This document shows positions 20,990 to 33,589 of a stretch of 64,000 bases of DNA, in pieces; position 1 is the first letter of the stretch; every line of letters starts with the position of its first letter. A program made the translations under genes and the position numbers. This DNA is from Sipunculus nudus (lineage: Eukaryota; Annelida; Sipuncula; Golfingiida; Sipunculidae), in NCBI GenBank assembly GCA_026874595.1, contig CM049314.1:560001-624000 (forward strand). Reading direction: 5' to 3'. The notes under the pieces were generated by a model, which saw nothing but the letters and a program-made list of their open reading frames with translations, did not search any database and was not told the origin of the DNA.

Positions 20990-22185
20990 AAAACGATCCC
21001 AGATTTGACGAAACTTACAATATAAACACATAATGTGACCGAGAGTGTTAGACGCTATCGAATGCTGAAAACTAAAGGTCTTCAGCATTAAAATAACAGA
21101 ATTAAAGGCGTATCTTTGAATGGTCCCATGTTCTTGTTTGACAAGAAATGATGCGAGATATGACGAGATATTCAATTTTGTCACTTCAAACTAGTCAAGT
21201 GAATCTTGAACAATAGAAAAATAAAATCTCTGGCATTCAAATGACAGAGATAAAGACATTTGTTCGAATTCTCGAATATTCTCGTTTGGCGGGAGATGGT
21301 ACGAGATGTGGCGAGATATAAGTTATTATCTTGTTAAGCTCCCAAAACGCAACAAAATGCTGAAAACTGCTCCTCTTTAGCCGAAAAGGTGACCAAGTTA
21401 TATGCATTTCTGTGAAATCTCGTAATTTCTCGTTTGACGGAAAACAGAGCGAGATTCTACGAGACTTGCAATTAACTGCATTAGTGGCAAGGGAATGCTA
21501 CCTCATGCAGAAAACTAGACACTTGTAGTATAAATATTAACAGAGATAGAAGCAAAAAACTTATTATTTTCAGATTGCCAAGTTTAACCCCAAAATTTGG
21601 TTACCATGGTTACAGCAGCGCAAAGCTACATGTACGCAGGAATAAGCCGACGATCCTAGTTTCAGATAAGACAGTAAACATTGTGCCACGTTTAATATTT
21701 TTTTTGGTATTGCAGAAAAATGCTAAGTTGCAGTGTTTCCAGTACCACGCCCCCTGGTGGCTATTTCCGAAAAATGAAAAAACAAGTTCGAGATAATACA
21801 GAACAACAGAAAATATGTCACTTTCAGAACCTTAGCTGTAAAACTGCCACCTGTAAATCGTATTTAATGAAATCTTGAAAAGTCTCATTTGACGACAAAT
21901 GGCACGAGATTTTGCGAGACTTCCGTTAATTTTCCATAGAGCATATTAAATGCTACACAATGCAAAAAACTAGACCTCCCTAACTTAAAAAATGAGAAAT
22001 TTGGAGTGAAATTTTCGAATTTTCTGATTTTCCCCCCAAAATACGTTACCATGGTAACAATTGACCAGAAAAATTTGCCAGCACTTGGAAAGCTAACATA
22101 GTGAGGAATAAAATGAGCTACAGATTATGCGGCTACGATTATTATTGACGAAGATATGAAGAAAATAAAAATTTTAGGTTTTTTG
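20990..22185 (+). repeat. Degenerate 148-bp monomer region, unit B first copy
   Basis: X-box-like motifs at 21600-21613 and 22045-22058; CTCF-type core at 21749-21761. Confidence 0.75.
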
Positions 22186-22351
22186 GTGACCCTGACCTTG
22201 ACCTTTGACCGATCATCACCAAAAACAATAGGCTCCGAGGAGAACAGATCTTACAGTTTATGTATAAGTTTCAGAGCGATTGCTTAAAAACTGTGGCCTC
22301 TAGCGCGTGTACATACAGACAAACAGACAGACAAACAAACAAACAAACAAA

Positions 22352-22533
22352 CAAACATACGCGGGTGATCAACATGCTTGCGAAAATCGAAGATTTCCGG
22401 CAAGCAACAAACAAACATACGCGGGTGATCAACATGCTTGCGAAAATCGAAGATTTCCGGCAAGCAACAAACAAACAAACATACGCGGGTGATCAACATG
22501 CTTGCGAAAATCGAAGATTTCCGGCAAGCAATA
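22352..22533 (+). repeat. Three tandem copies of a 60-bp hairpin repeat, unit B
   Basis: Same three-copy arrangement as in unit A. Confidence 0.88.
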
Positions 22534-22679
22534 AAGTTGTGACTGTGCCTCCAACATGTAGGATAATAGACAGGGCCCGGAAAGGCCGACACGCACCGCT
22601 GCACACGCCGGCCGCCCACCATAAGGACCCTGCCGGCACTTGCGGCGATGGCACGGGTCTTCGTGGTTTGGCGAAAAAC

Positions 22680-23575
22680 GGCGCGAGATTTGACGAGACT
22701 AACAATGTGACCCCTGAATGTGACTGCGAGCGTCAGCCGCTATCCAACGCTGCAAACCGTGTGTCTGTAGCGTAAAAAATGACAGAATTATAGGCATTTC
22801 TTTGAATGGTCTCGTGTTCTCGTTTCACGAGAAACAGTGCGAGATATGACGAGCCTTTCTATTGAATGACTAAGAAGTAGACTAATGCTATCTAACGCCA
22901 AAAACCAGAGCGTTCTATCGCAAATATTGACAGAGACAGAAGCAGGAACACTCCGTATTTCAGATTGTCAAGTTTTACCCCAAAATTTGGTCACCATGGT
23001 AACGGCAGCACAAGGCTAAATGTACGAAGGAATAAGGCAATGATCCTAGTTTTAGATGCGACAAAAAAAATTGTTATATGCTTAATATTTTTTTAGATAT
23101 TGCGGAAAAATGATATGTTACAGTGTTTCCAGTACCACGCCCCCTGGTGGCTATTTCCGAAAAATGAAAAAACAAGTTTGAGATAATACAGAACAACAGA
23201 AAATATGTCACTTTCAGAACCTTAGCTGTAAAACTGCCACCTGTAAATCATATTTAATGAAATCTCGGAAAGTCTCATTTGACGACAAATGGCACGAGAT
23301 TTTGCGAGACTCACATTAATTTCGCATAGAGCATATTAAATGCTACGCATTGCAAAAAACTAGGCCTCTCTAACTCAAAAAATGAGAAATTTGGAGGGAA
23401 ATTTTCGAATTTTCTTATTTTCCCCCCAAAATACGTTACCATGGTAACAATTGACCGGAAAAAATTTGCCAGCACTTGGAAAGCTAACATAGTGAGGAAT
23501 AAAATGAGCCACAGATTATGCGGCTACGATTATTATTGACGAAGATATGAAGAAAATAAAGATTTAAGGTTTTTC
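22680..23575 (+). repeat. Degenerate 148-bp monomer region, unit B second copy
   Basis: X-box-like motifs at 22990-23003 and 23435-23448; CTCF-type core at 23139-23151. Confidence 0.75.
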
Positions 23576-23934
23576 GGTGACCCTGACCTTGACCTTTGAC
23601 CGATCATGACCAAAAACAATAGGCTCCGAGGAGAACAGATCTTACAGTTTATGGATAAGTTTCAGAGCGATTGCTTAAAAACTGTGGCCTGTAGCGCGTG
23701 TACATACAGACAAACAGACAGACAGACAAACAAACAAACAAACATACGCGGGTGATCAACATGCTTGCGAAAATCGAAGATTTCCGGCAAGCAACAAGAT
23801 GACCAGAGGTCACGCGCTTGCCGGAAATGGAAATGATACAGACAGATAGACAGAGAGTGCATGTAGAAACAGTCATATGAATAAGCAACATTGTGGGGGC
23901 AGCAGAAACGGATAATATGTTTATTTATGCATGC

Positions 23935-25085
23935 TGACCTTTAACAGCTGCATATCTTTCTAGTGTAAAAGGGACCAAGTTCAAAATTTTTTCATGAAAT
24001 CCCGTTAATCTCGTTTGACAAGAAGCAGTGAGACGTTTTCAGGTTTGTCATGCCAAGCTGGCCAAATGATATGAAATGCCGAAAACTAGACCTGTCTAGC
24101 TATAAAAGCCGCTGAGTTATAAGCATTTGCATGAAATGTCGTGTTTTCTCGTTTGACGGGAAATGGTGCGAGCTTTGGCGAGATTTCCAGTTTTGTCATG
24201 TCAGGTTTGTCAAATATTACAAAATGCCGGAAACCAGACCTGTCTGGCTGTAAAACTGGCCCAGTTATAAGCATTTCCCTGAAATTTCGTGTTTTCTCGT
24301 TTGACGAGATACGGTGCGAGATTTTGCCAGACTTGCATATCTGTCGTGTCAAGCTGGTCTAGTGGAACTAAATGCCGAAAACCAGACGTGTCTAGCTGTA
24401 AAACTCGCCCAGTTATAAGCATTTCCGTGAAATCCCGTGTTTTCTCGTTTGACGAGATACGGTGCGAGATTTGGCCTGTCTTGCAGCTCTGTCGTGTCAA
24501 GCTTGTTTGGTGGAACGAAATGCCGAAAACCAGACCTGTCTAGCTGTAAAAGTCGCCGAGTTATAAGCATTTCCGCGAAGTCTCGTTTTTTCTCGTTTGA
24601 CGAGATATGGCGCGAAATTTGGCGTGACTTTCAGTTCTGTCGTGTCAAGCTGGTCATGTGGAACAAAATGCCGAAAACTAGATCTGCCTAGCTTAAAAAC
24701 TGACAAAGTTACAAAAAATGGTCGTGTTATTTCCAATTTCCATGATTTTTGCCCAAAAAATGTAACCATGGTAACGGCACTTGCATATCTGTCGTGTCAA
24801 GCTGGTGTAGTGGAACTAAATGCCGAAAACCAGACGTGTCTAGCTGTAAAACTGGCCAAGTTATAAGCATTTCCGTGAAATCCCGTGTTTTCTCGTTTGA
24901 CGAGATACGGTGCGAGATTTGGCGTAACTTTTAGTTCTGTCGTGTCAAGCTGGTCATGTGGAACAAAATGCCGAAAACTAGATCTGCCTAGCTTAAAAAC
25001 TGACAAAGTTACAAAAAAATGGTCGTGTTATTTCCAATTTCCGTGATTTTTGCCCAAAAAATGTAACCATGGTAACAGCAAATTT
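23935..25085 (+). repeat. 148-bp tandem repeat array (B/C junction)
   Basis: This copies the 15045-16190 array with the same monomer order and the same diverged left end. X-box-like palindromes lie at 24762-24775 and 25063-25076. Confidence 0.92.
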
Positions 25086-25384
25086 AAGTAAGCTACATGT
25101 CAAAAGAAAGGCCAGGTGATGACAAAAAAAATGAGCTATTGCAGAAGTGGATAAGCCTATTTATGGCGAAGTTATAGTGCAAAAACCGTTAACCATACCT
25201 GTCGTGACCTTGACCCTTGACCTTGGAGCAATGTTGACCAAAAACAATAGGGCACCTAGAAATCGGTTTGTCAATCAAGCCTGTAAGTTTCAAGTTGATT
25301 GATGCAAAAGTGTGACCTGGAGAGTCGTGACAAACAAACAAACAAACAAACAAACAAACAAACAAACTAGACGACCTGAGGTCG

Positions 25385-27265
25385 AACGCTTGCCGGAAGT
25401 GACCGGAAATAAGACAGCGAAATAGATGGACAGTTACTAGGCAGACAGACAGGGAACATTTGGATCTGATCAAATGAAAAACCTCTATCATGGGGAAAAC
25501 AGTAGCACATATGAATAAGGTCTTGCTGATTTTCAAAAGTCAAAGAGGAGTAGACAGAGAGACAGACAGAGAGACAGACAGACAGACAGACGGATAGAGA
25601 GACATTAATAGTGTTGTTATTAGTAGCCATCCTATACAGGATAATCCATTTTTGGACAGAAATAAAAATAAAGGAAGTCCAACTGAATCCTTGGCAGTTC
25701 TCCTATTCTTGAGTGCTGGAAATAAGAAAAGCACTGAAAATGAAACTTGAAGAGTTGAACGTCCAGAATGCCGAAATGCAAGCGAAGCCGCGTTCGTGTT
25801 AGACAGAGACCCAACCTCTGGGTAAGGGAGACGTGACCTTTCATTCCTGGACAAATAGGTCGGCCTGAGGACATCTTCAAGTCTGATGATGGCTTAAATT
25901 AGGGCTGTCCTTGAAGAAAAAAGGCAGTCGGTCAGCCTGCGTCCGGGAATTATAAAATTCCAAGAAGTCCTGCCCATCACGGATTAACTGTAATGTCCCC
26001 TTGGTGTAGGTTATCTGTAATGTGAAATTTAATATATTTTAAAAATTGGAATCTTTGGTTAAAAAAGGAGAGACTTTTAAGGAGTCTGAAGTGGTAAGTA
26101 ATAAGATAAAAAAATTTGAGGCCCTAGTTCCGTGGTGGGTTAGGACTTCATATATAAAAATATATTCTGGCTTGAGAGAGGGGTGCTGTCAAATTTTTTG
26201 GCGCCTGCCGCACGTTTGTGAATAAAACGGTACACTTGACACGGGCGCGATGGAAATTTAAGAGGAAAGGTAGTAATCCCAAGCCGTAGTTGAGTTGTTT
26301 TGACCCCAGAGTTTGCAGTCCTAGCTGAAATAGGCATGGGACGGGCTCTTTTTTAAACCCGGAACGCCAGAAGAGGCTGGAGATTGAATGAAGGATTGGG
26401 CCATTTTTTTATCCGAAAAACCTGGGAATTGACAATTAAAAAAATGACAGGGACCTTCTTAGCCCGTTCCAGCTCAGGGAACGGTCATTAGAATATTGTC
26501 GGGAATCCATATTATCCTACCTGTGGGCTGGGACGGTCCAGAAAACCGCAATTATACGGGTATCCATAAAATTGTATGTCAATTTTTGTCATTAATAAAT
26601 ACATATACATCTATAACGCGGACAGCCGGAGAATTCGCGGAGAATTCATCATGATGATATTATTAAATGTGAGCAAAGGTACAATTTATGTTTTGTATCA
26701 TATTTCCTTAAGAACCTGTAAATTTGATATCCTGCATGGTTTTGTTACGGTTTGCACAGTAAACTGTTGAAAAAATATATAGTGTTTAGCGTTTTCGTCT
26801 GATGTAAGATCGGTAGTCAGTCAATGTTAGCTGGTGATCCAGATTGGTGTTAGTGGCAGTCCCACATTGTTTGCGCTGGTTATTATTTCGGTAATTTAAC
26901 AGTGAATAAATGTCTTTAGAGTAATATAGTGGTAGATTTTAAATGATTTTAACGTATAATTAGAGTATCATTGCATATAAAATCTCTCCGTGAATTGTCC
27001 GGGAATTCCCCGCGTTTACATATAAACGCATTTACCAGCCGTATGAAAGTTTTTGTCCGCTTTCATAATGTTTGCCGTGCCCCGGACACAAATTTAAGAC
27101 GAGATGGACTAAACCCCGCCCCTGTAGGATTGTTTGGACTCTGAAGAAACGAACCCTCGCAGGAAATGCGGTGGGATGGGCTCTTTCTTATTCGATGAAC
27201 GCTCGAAAAGAGTGGTGAATGATTGAAAAAATAGGGTCATTTTCACTGTCATCTTGAATAACGGA
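25385..27265 (-). repeat. Promoter-like 1.9-kb module, unit C
   Basis: Essentially the unit B sequence, but lacking the extra GA pair. Confidence 0.6.
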
Positions 27266-27638
27266 AAAAATATTTTTTTTTAAATTCATAGAGACTTGGT
27301 CATCCAATAACAGCAGAAAAAAATGTTCTTTCAAATGTTGTGTGGTGTCCATTGTACCCTCGCCCACCGCCGGGATCCAAAGAGAAGCCTGGATTTTACT
27401 GCAAAAAAAAACACAAACACCCCCCCCCCCAAAAAAAAAACAAAAACAAAAACAAAAAAACTTTTATTCATTTTATTTTTATTTTTTATTACTGTATGTA
27501 ATTGAATATCATGGTTTATTTATAAAAAAATAAGATGCAATTCATTGGATGAAAAGAGATTTTATTAAATATATTGATACATGTTTATAACAGTTTGATA
27601 TTTGATTTTTTTTAATTTATAGACAGACAATTTGTTAC

Positions 27639-29364
27639 CTCAAATCTGTACTCATGGTCCAACATGCATGTATTTGGTGTTCTTAGACCCATTTTAGGGT
27701 GTATATCCATGATAACAAGATAATATTACCTTGTTCCCACCAGCAAACATTTCAAGCCCCCAGAAAGCTGATTTCAGCTGAGGACAGTATATGGCTTATT
27801 ATACACAGGCAAATAGTGTTTTGGACCACCTCATCTCCACCAGACTCATCACACACACCTGGTTTGGCTATCATTGCAATCCATTTACACCCACTGGCTG
27901 GAATCTCAAAGCATTTGGTTCAAATCCCTCAGAAAAAAAATTAGGGCCAGTTTGAATTTCAAATCTGGACACAGTGGACATAGTGATATACAGAAAAAAT
28001 CCATTTTTTCCCCTCAAATCTGTACTGATGGTCCCACAAACCTGGTTTTGGTGTCATTAGGCCCAGTTTAGTGTGTATATACAGGGAAACAAGATAATAT
28101 TACCCTGTTCCCACAAACAAAAATTTCATGCCCCCAGAAACCTGATTTCAGGCCAGTTTATGCTTATACACAGTCAAATAGGTTCTGGCCCCCCTCATCC
28201 CCACAAAACTCAACACACACTCCTGGTTTGGGTATCATTGCAATCCATTTACACCCACTGGCTGGCATCACCAAGCATTTGGCTCAACTCCCTCAGAAAA
28301 AAAATTAGGGCCAGTTTGAATTTCCAAATCTGGACACAGTGAACATAGTGATATACAGAGAAAATCCATTTTCCCCCCTCAAATCTGTACTGATGGTCCC
28401 ACAAACCTGGTTTTGGTGTCATTAGGCCCAGTTTAGGGTGTATATACAGGGAAACAAGAAAATATTACCCTGTTCCCACAAACAAAAATTTCATGCCCCC
28501 AGAAACCTGATTTCAGGCCAGTTTATGCTTATACACAGTCAAATAGGTTCTGGCCCCCTTCATATCCACAAAACTCAACACACACTCCTGGTTTGGGTAT
28601 CATTGCAATCCATTTACACCCACTGGCTGGCATCACCAAGCATTTGGCTCAACTCCCTCAGAAAAAAAATTAGGGCCAGTTTGAATTCCCAAATCTGGAC
28701 ACAGTGAACATAGTGATATACAGGGAAAAACCATTTTATTTACCTCAAATCTGTAATGATGGTCCCTAAAGCATGGTTTAGGTGTCATTAGGCCCAATTC
28801 AAGGTGTATATAAAGGGAAACAAGATAATATTACGCTGTTGACACAAACAAGAATTTCAAGCCCCCAGAAACCTGATTTCAGGCCAGTTTATGCTTATAC
28901 ACAGTCAGATAGGTTCTGGCCCCCCTCATCTCCACAAAACTCAACACACACTCCTGGTTTGGGTATCATTGCAATCCATTTACACCCACTGGCTGGTATC
29001 TCAAAGCATTTGGCTCAACTCCATCAGAAAAAAAATTAGACCAGTTTGAATTTCCAAATCTGGACACAGTGAACATAGTGATATACAGATAAAATCCATT
29101 TTCCCCCCTCAAATCTGTACTGATGGTCCCACAAACCTGGTTTTGGTGTCATTAGGCCCAGTTTAGTGTGTATATACAGGGAAACAAGAAAATATTACCC
29201 TGTTCCCACAAACAAAAATTTCATGCCCCCAGAAACCTGATTTCAGGCCAGTTTATGCTTATACACAGTCAAATAGGTTTTGGCCCCCTTCATCTCACCA
29301 GACTCTTCACAAACACCTGGCTTGGGTTTCATTGCAATCCATTCACACCCACTGGCTGGCATCT
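27639..29364 (+). repeat. 365-bp satellite array, unit C, cut by gap
   Basis: Four full monomers and most of the fifth, up to the N run. Confidence 0.93.
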
Positions 29365-29864
29365 NNNNNNNNNNNNNNNNNNNNNNNNNNNNNNNNNNNN
29401 NNNNNNNNNNNNNNNNNNNNNNNNNNNNNNNNNNNNNNNNNNNNNNNNNNNNNNNNNNNNNNNNNNNNNNNNNNNNNNNNNNNNNNNNNNNNNNNNNNNN
29501 NNNNNNNNNNNNNNNNNNNNNNNNNNNNNNNNNNNNNNNNNNNNNNNNNNNNNNNNNNNNNNNNNNNNNNNNNNNNNNNNNNNNNNNNNNNNNNNNNNNN
29601 NNNNNNNNNNNNNNNNNNNNNNNNNNNNNNNNNNNNNNNNNNNNNNNNNNNNNNNNNNNNNNNNNNNNNNNNNNNNNNNNNNNNNNNNNNNNNNNNNNNN
29701 NNNNNNNNNNNNNNNNNNNNNNNNNNNNNNNNNNNNNNNNNNNNNNNNNNNNNNNNNNNNNNNNNNNNNNNNNNNNNNNNNNNNNNNNNNNNNNNNNNNN
29801 NNNNNNNNNNNNNNNNNNNNNNNNNNNNNNNNNNNNNNNNNNNNNNNNNNNNNNNNNNNNNNNN
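29365..29864. other. Assembly gap of exactly 500 N at the point where repeat orientation flips
   Basis: The left flank is plus-orientation satellite and the right flank is minus-orientation promoter-like module. Because the gap length is a placeholder, the apparent inverted arrangement depends on how the contig to the right was oriented. Confidence 0.99.
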
Positions 29865-30987
29865 TCAAATTTACAGGTTCTTAAGGAAATATGATACAAA
29901 ACATAAATTGTACCTTTGCTCACATTTAATAATATCATCATGATGAATTCTCCGCGAATTCTCCAGCTGTCCGCGTTATAGATGTATATATATTTATTAA
30001 TGACAAAAATTGACATACAATTTTATGGATACCCGTATAATTGCGGTTTTCTGGACCGTCCCAGCCCACAGGTAGGATAATATGGATTCCCGACAATATT
30101 CTAATGACCGTTCCCTGAGCTGGAACGGGCTAAGAAGGTCCCTGTCATTTTTTTAAATTGCCAATTCCCAGGTTTTTCGGATGAAAACTGGCCCAATCCT
30201 TCATTCAATCTCCAGCCTCTTCTGGCGTTCCGGGTATAAAAAAGAGCCCGTCCCATGCCTATTTAAGCCAGGACTGCATACTCTGGGGTCAAAACAATTC
30301 AACTACGGCTTGGGATTACTACCTTTCCTCTTAAATTTCCATCGCGCCCGTGTCAAACGTACCGTTTTATTCACAAACGTGCGGCAGGCGCCAAAAAATT
30401 TGACAGCACCCCTCTCTCATGCCAGAATATATTTTTATATATCAAGTCCTAACCCACCACGGAACTAGGGCCTCAAATTTTTTTATCTTATTACTTACCA
30501 CTTCAGACTCCTTAAAAGTCTCTCCTTTTTTAACCAAAGATTCCAATTTTTAAAATATATTAAATTTCACATTACAGATAACCTACACCAAGGGGACATT
30601 ACAGTTAATCCGTGATGGGCAGGACTTCTTGGAATTTTATAATTCCCGGACGCAGGCTGACCGACTGCCTTTTTTCTTCAAGGACAGCCCTAATTTAAGC
30701 CATCATCAGACTTGAAGATGTCCTCAGGCCGACCTATATGTCCAGGAATGAAAGGTCACGTCTCTGTTACCTAGAGGTCGGGTCTCTGTCTAACACGAAC
30801 GCGGCTGCGCTTGCGTTTCGGCATTCTGGACGTTCAACTCTTCAAGTTTCATTTTCATCGCTTTTTCTTATTTCCAGCACTCAAGAATAGAAGAAGTATT
30901 CAGTTGGATTTGTATTATTTTTTATTTCTGTCAAAAATGGATTGTCCTGTACAGGATAGCTACTAATAATAACACTAATAATGTGTC

Positions 30988-31059
<72 letters not shown>

Positions 31060-31245
31060 CTCCTCTTTGACTTTTGAAAATCAGCAAGACCTTATTCATA
31101 TGTGCTACTGTTTCCCCCATGATAGAGGTTTTTCATTTGATCAGATCCGAATGTTCCCTGTCTGTCTGTCTGCCTAGTAACTGTCCATCTATTTCGCTGT
31201 CTTATTTCCGGTCACTTCCGGCAAGCGCGTGACCTCAGGTCATCT
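29865..31245 (+). repeat. Promoter-like module, unit D, partial
   Basis: Its left part is lost in the gap. Here the inner AAGAGCCCGTCCCA copy is preceded by a real TATA sequence (GGGTATAAAAAAG near 30232), which reads GGGTTTAAAAAAG in units F-I. Confidence 0.6.
30985..31058 (+). repeat. TGTC microsatellite, unit D
   Basis: A 74-base tract of TGTC units; the same length recurs at 38950-39023 in unit E. The other units have a shorter mixed TCTC/TGTC tract in its place. Confidence 0.97.
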
Positions 31246-31649
31246 AGTCTGTCTGTCTGTTTGTTTGTCTGCACTCTCCTGGCCACAATTTTGCCACAAT
31301 CACCTTAAAACTTTCAGAGATGATGGAGAATTAAATTTCTAGGTGCCCTATTGTTTTTGGTTAAAATAGGTCAAAGGTCAAGGTCAAGGTCGTCAAAAAT
31401 TCTCAAAACGGTTTTTTTCTTCATATCTTTGTGACTATTAGTCGTATCTACTTCAACAATAGCTCATTTTAATCGTCATTCCAAGGCCTGTCATCTGGTG
31501 TGTAGCAGACTCAAATTTGGCCGTAACCATGGTTACAAATTTTGGGGGAATAGTCATGATATTCGAATATAAGGGGTCTTATTTTTCTAACTTTGTCAGT
31601 TTTAAAGCTAGTGTGATCTAGTTTTTTGCATCAGGTAGCATTCAACTAG

Positions 31650-33000
31650 TACTACAAGATTTTGTTACAAGTTTTGCAGTATCTCGTAAAATATCTCGTG
31701 AATAGAGATATTTCGAGATTTCATTCATCTTGCGCCAAAGGCCACATTATTGCAGGAATCTTTCTGAAACTGACATATTATAAGTCCTACACTAGTATCT
31801 TGAAATTATTTTTTCATTTTTTGAATAGGGCCGCTAGGGGGCGCTGGATGCGAACCTCCCGAACATATCATATTTTGGCCATATCTCCAAAATTATAAGC
31901 CTCAATTACATAAACTATAGCTTATTTTCTTCCTTTGAGTTTTCTCCATAACCTAGTGTAGTCATGTGGTCACAATTTTGTGACACTTTGTCAGTGTGTC
32001 TGTCTGTTTGTCAGTTGTCCTCAAATTCGCCTGCTTGCTATTGCTCCTCACATATAGCATTCTAAAGGGCACAGTTTTGAAAGAATCCTTTTGAAACTAT
32101 TACATCTTAAGTCTTACACTAATATCTCGAAACCAATTTTTCATATTCCGGATTTGGCCGCTAGGGGGCGCTGAACTCGAACCTCTCCCAACATATCATG
32201 CTTTGGCAATATCTCCAAAACTATAAACCTCAGTTACATAAACTGTAGTTTTTTTTCTTCCTTTGAGTCTTCTCCATAACCTGGAGTAGTCATCTGGACT
32301 CAATTTTGAGTCACTTTGTCAGTGTTTTCGTCTGTTTGTCAGTTGTCCTCAAATTCGCCTGCTTGTTGGCTCTTGCGTCTCACATATAGCATTCTGTAGG
32401 CCACAGTTTTGACGGAATCCTTTTGAAACTAATACATCTTATGTCTTACACTAATATCTAGAAATTAATTTTTCATTTTCCGGATATGGCCACTAGTGGG
32501 CGCTGCACACGACCCCCACACACATACCATTGTATTGGCCATATCTCTACACCCAAAGCCTCAGTTACATAAACTATAGCTTATTTTCTTCCTTTGAGTC
32601 TTCTCCATAACCTGATTAAGGCATCTGGTTTCAATCTTCTGTCACTTTGTCAGTGTGTCCACCTGTTTGTCCGTTATCCTCAAAGTCGCCTGCTTGCTGG
32701 TTCTTACGCCTTACATATAGCATTCTACAGGCCACAGCTTTGACGGAATCCTTTTGAAACTGGGACATCTCATGGTATACACTAATAATACGAAACGCAT
32801 TTGTCGTCTTCGGAATATGTCTGCTAGAGGGCGCTACAGTCGAGCCTCCCTAGTATATCATTAATTCGCCATACCTCCAAAATTATAAATCTAAATTACA
32901 TAAATTATAACTCATTTTCTTCCTTTGAATCTTTTCAATCACCAGGTTATGTCATCTGGTGTCAATCTTGTCTCACAAAGTCCGTATGTCTGTCTGTTCG
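31650..33000 (+). repeat. Four 330-bp tandem repeats, each with a CTCF-type core (unit D)
   Basis: Cores lie at 31830-31846 and 32157-32173 (both GCCGCTAGGGGGCGCTG), 32489-32505 (GCCACTAGTGGGCGCTG) and about 32819-32836 (weaker, CTGCTAGAGGGCGCTA), all in the same orientation and 327-332 apart. Shared flanks include CTTCCTTTGAGTCTTCTCC and CCTCAAATTCGCCTGCTTG. The segment is bounded by hairpin/microsatellite borders and occurs only in units D and E. Confidence 0.85.
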
Positions 33001-33189
33001 TCTTTTGTTGTCAGCTTTGTCTGCTTGCCTGTTTTTTTGTCTCATATGTCATTCTACGGGCCACATATTCTCAGCAATGTCCCTGAGAGTCATTCCATTA
33101 ATAGAAAACCGACAATATGTTCTGTCTGTCCGTCTGTGTTTCACTTCCGATTTCCGGCAAGCGTTCGACCTATGGTCGTCTTGTTTGTT

Positions 33190-33217
33190 GCTTGCCGGAA
33201 TCAAGATTTCGGCAAGC
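33190..33217. repeat. 28-bp near-perfect palindrome at a module border
   Basis: Arms GCTTGCCG and CGGCAAGC are perfect, and the inner bases GAATC/GATTT nearly pair. A related 30-base hairpin follows at 33260-33289. Both lie between TGTC/TTTG tracts at the right border of the fourfold 330-bp segment. Confidence 0.75.
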
Positions 33218-33589
33218 ATATTGCTCAGTTGCGTATGTCTGTTTGTCTGTCTGTTTGTTGCTTGCCGGAAATCTTCGATTTTCGCAAGCATGTTGATCAC
33301 CCGCGTATGTTTGTTTGTTTGTTTGTTTGTTTGTTTGTCTGTCTGTTTGTCTGTATGTACACGCGCTAGAGGCCACAGTTTTTAAGCAATCGCTCTGAAA
33401 CTTATGCATCAAGTGTAAGATTGGTTCTCCTCGGAGCCTATTGTTTTTGGTCATGATCGGTCAAAGGTCAAGGTCAGGGTCACCAAAAAACCTAAAATCT
33501 TTATTTTCTTCATATGTTCGTCAATAATAATCGTAGCCGCATAATCTGTAGCTCATTTTATTCCTCACTATGTTAGCTTTCCAAGTGCT

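Larger units (their letters stand above)
15432..24325 (+). repeat. Long tandem repeat, unit B (about 8.9 kb, plus orientation)
   Basis: This unit is nearly identical to unit A along its whole length. Visible differences are small: a 6-base addition near 16718 (GTTGTTATTAG versus GTTGAG in A), single-base length changes in homopolymers (for example near 17286 and 17450), and a 2-base addition near 18250. The near-identity means either very recent duplication, gene conversion, or an assembly duplication. Confidence 0.95.
24326..29364 (+). repeat. Long tandem repeat, unit C (partial, ends at gap)
   Basis: This unit follows A and B from the 148-bp array through the promoter-like module into the fifth monomer of the 365-bp satellite, where the second N gap begins. 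The region that would carry the 63-codon frame, degenerate 148-bp monomers and GC-rich patch is missing. Confidence 0.94.

Noticed and set aside
29168-30016. Long frames continuing through the second N run
   Set aside because: Same artefact, joining satellite and promoter-like module across a placeholder gap.
30983-31177. Frame rich in SVCLSVCL
   Set aside because: Translation of the TGTC microsatellite.
31662-31898. 78-codon frame in the fourfold 330-bp segment
   Set aside because: One-base change in the duplicate copy (39625) alters its end, and it spans repeat borders; no domain.
33005-33385. 126-136 codon Cys/Phe/Leu-rich frames
   Set aside because: They read through TGTC/TTTG tracts and hairpins; no start context or domain, and the frame is not kept between units.
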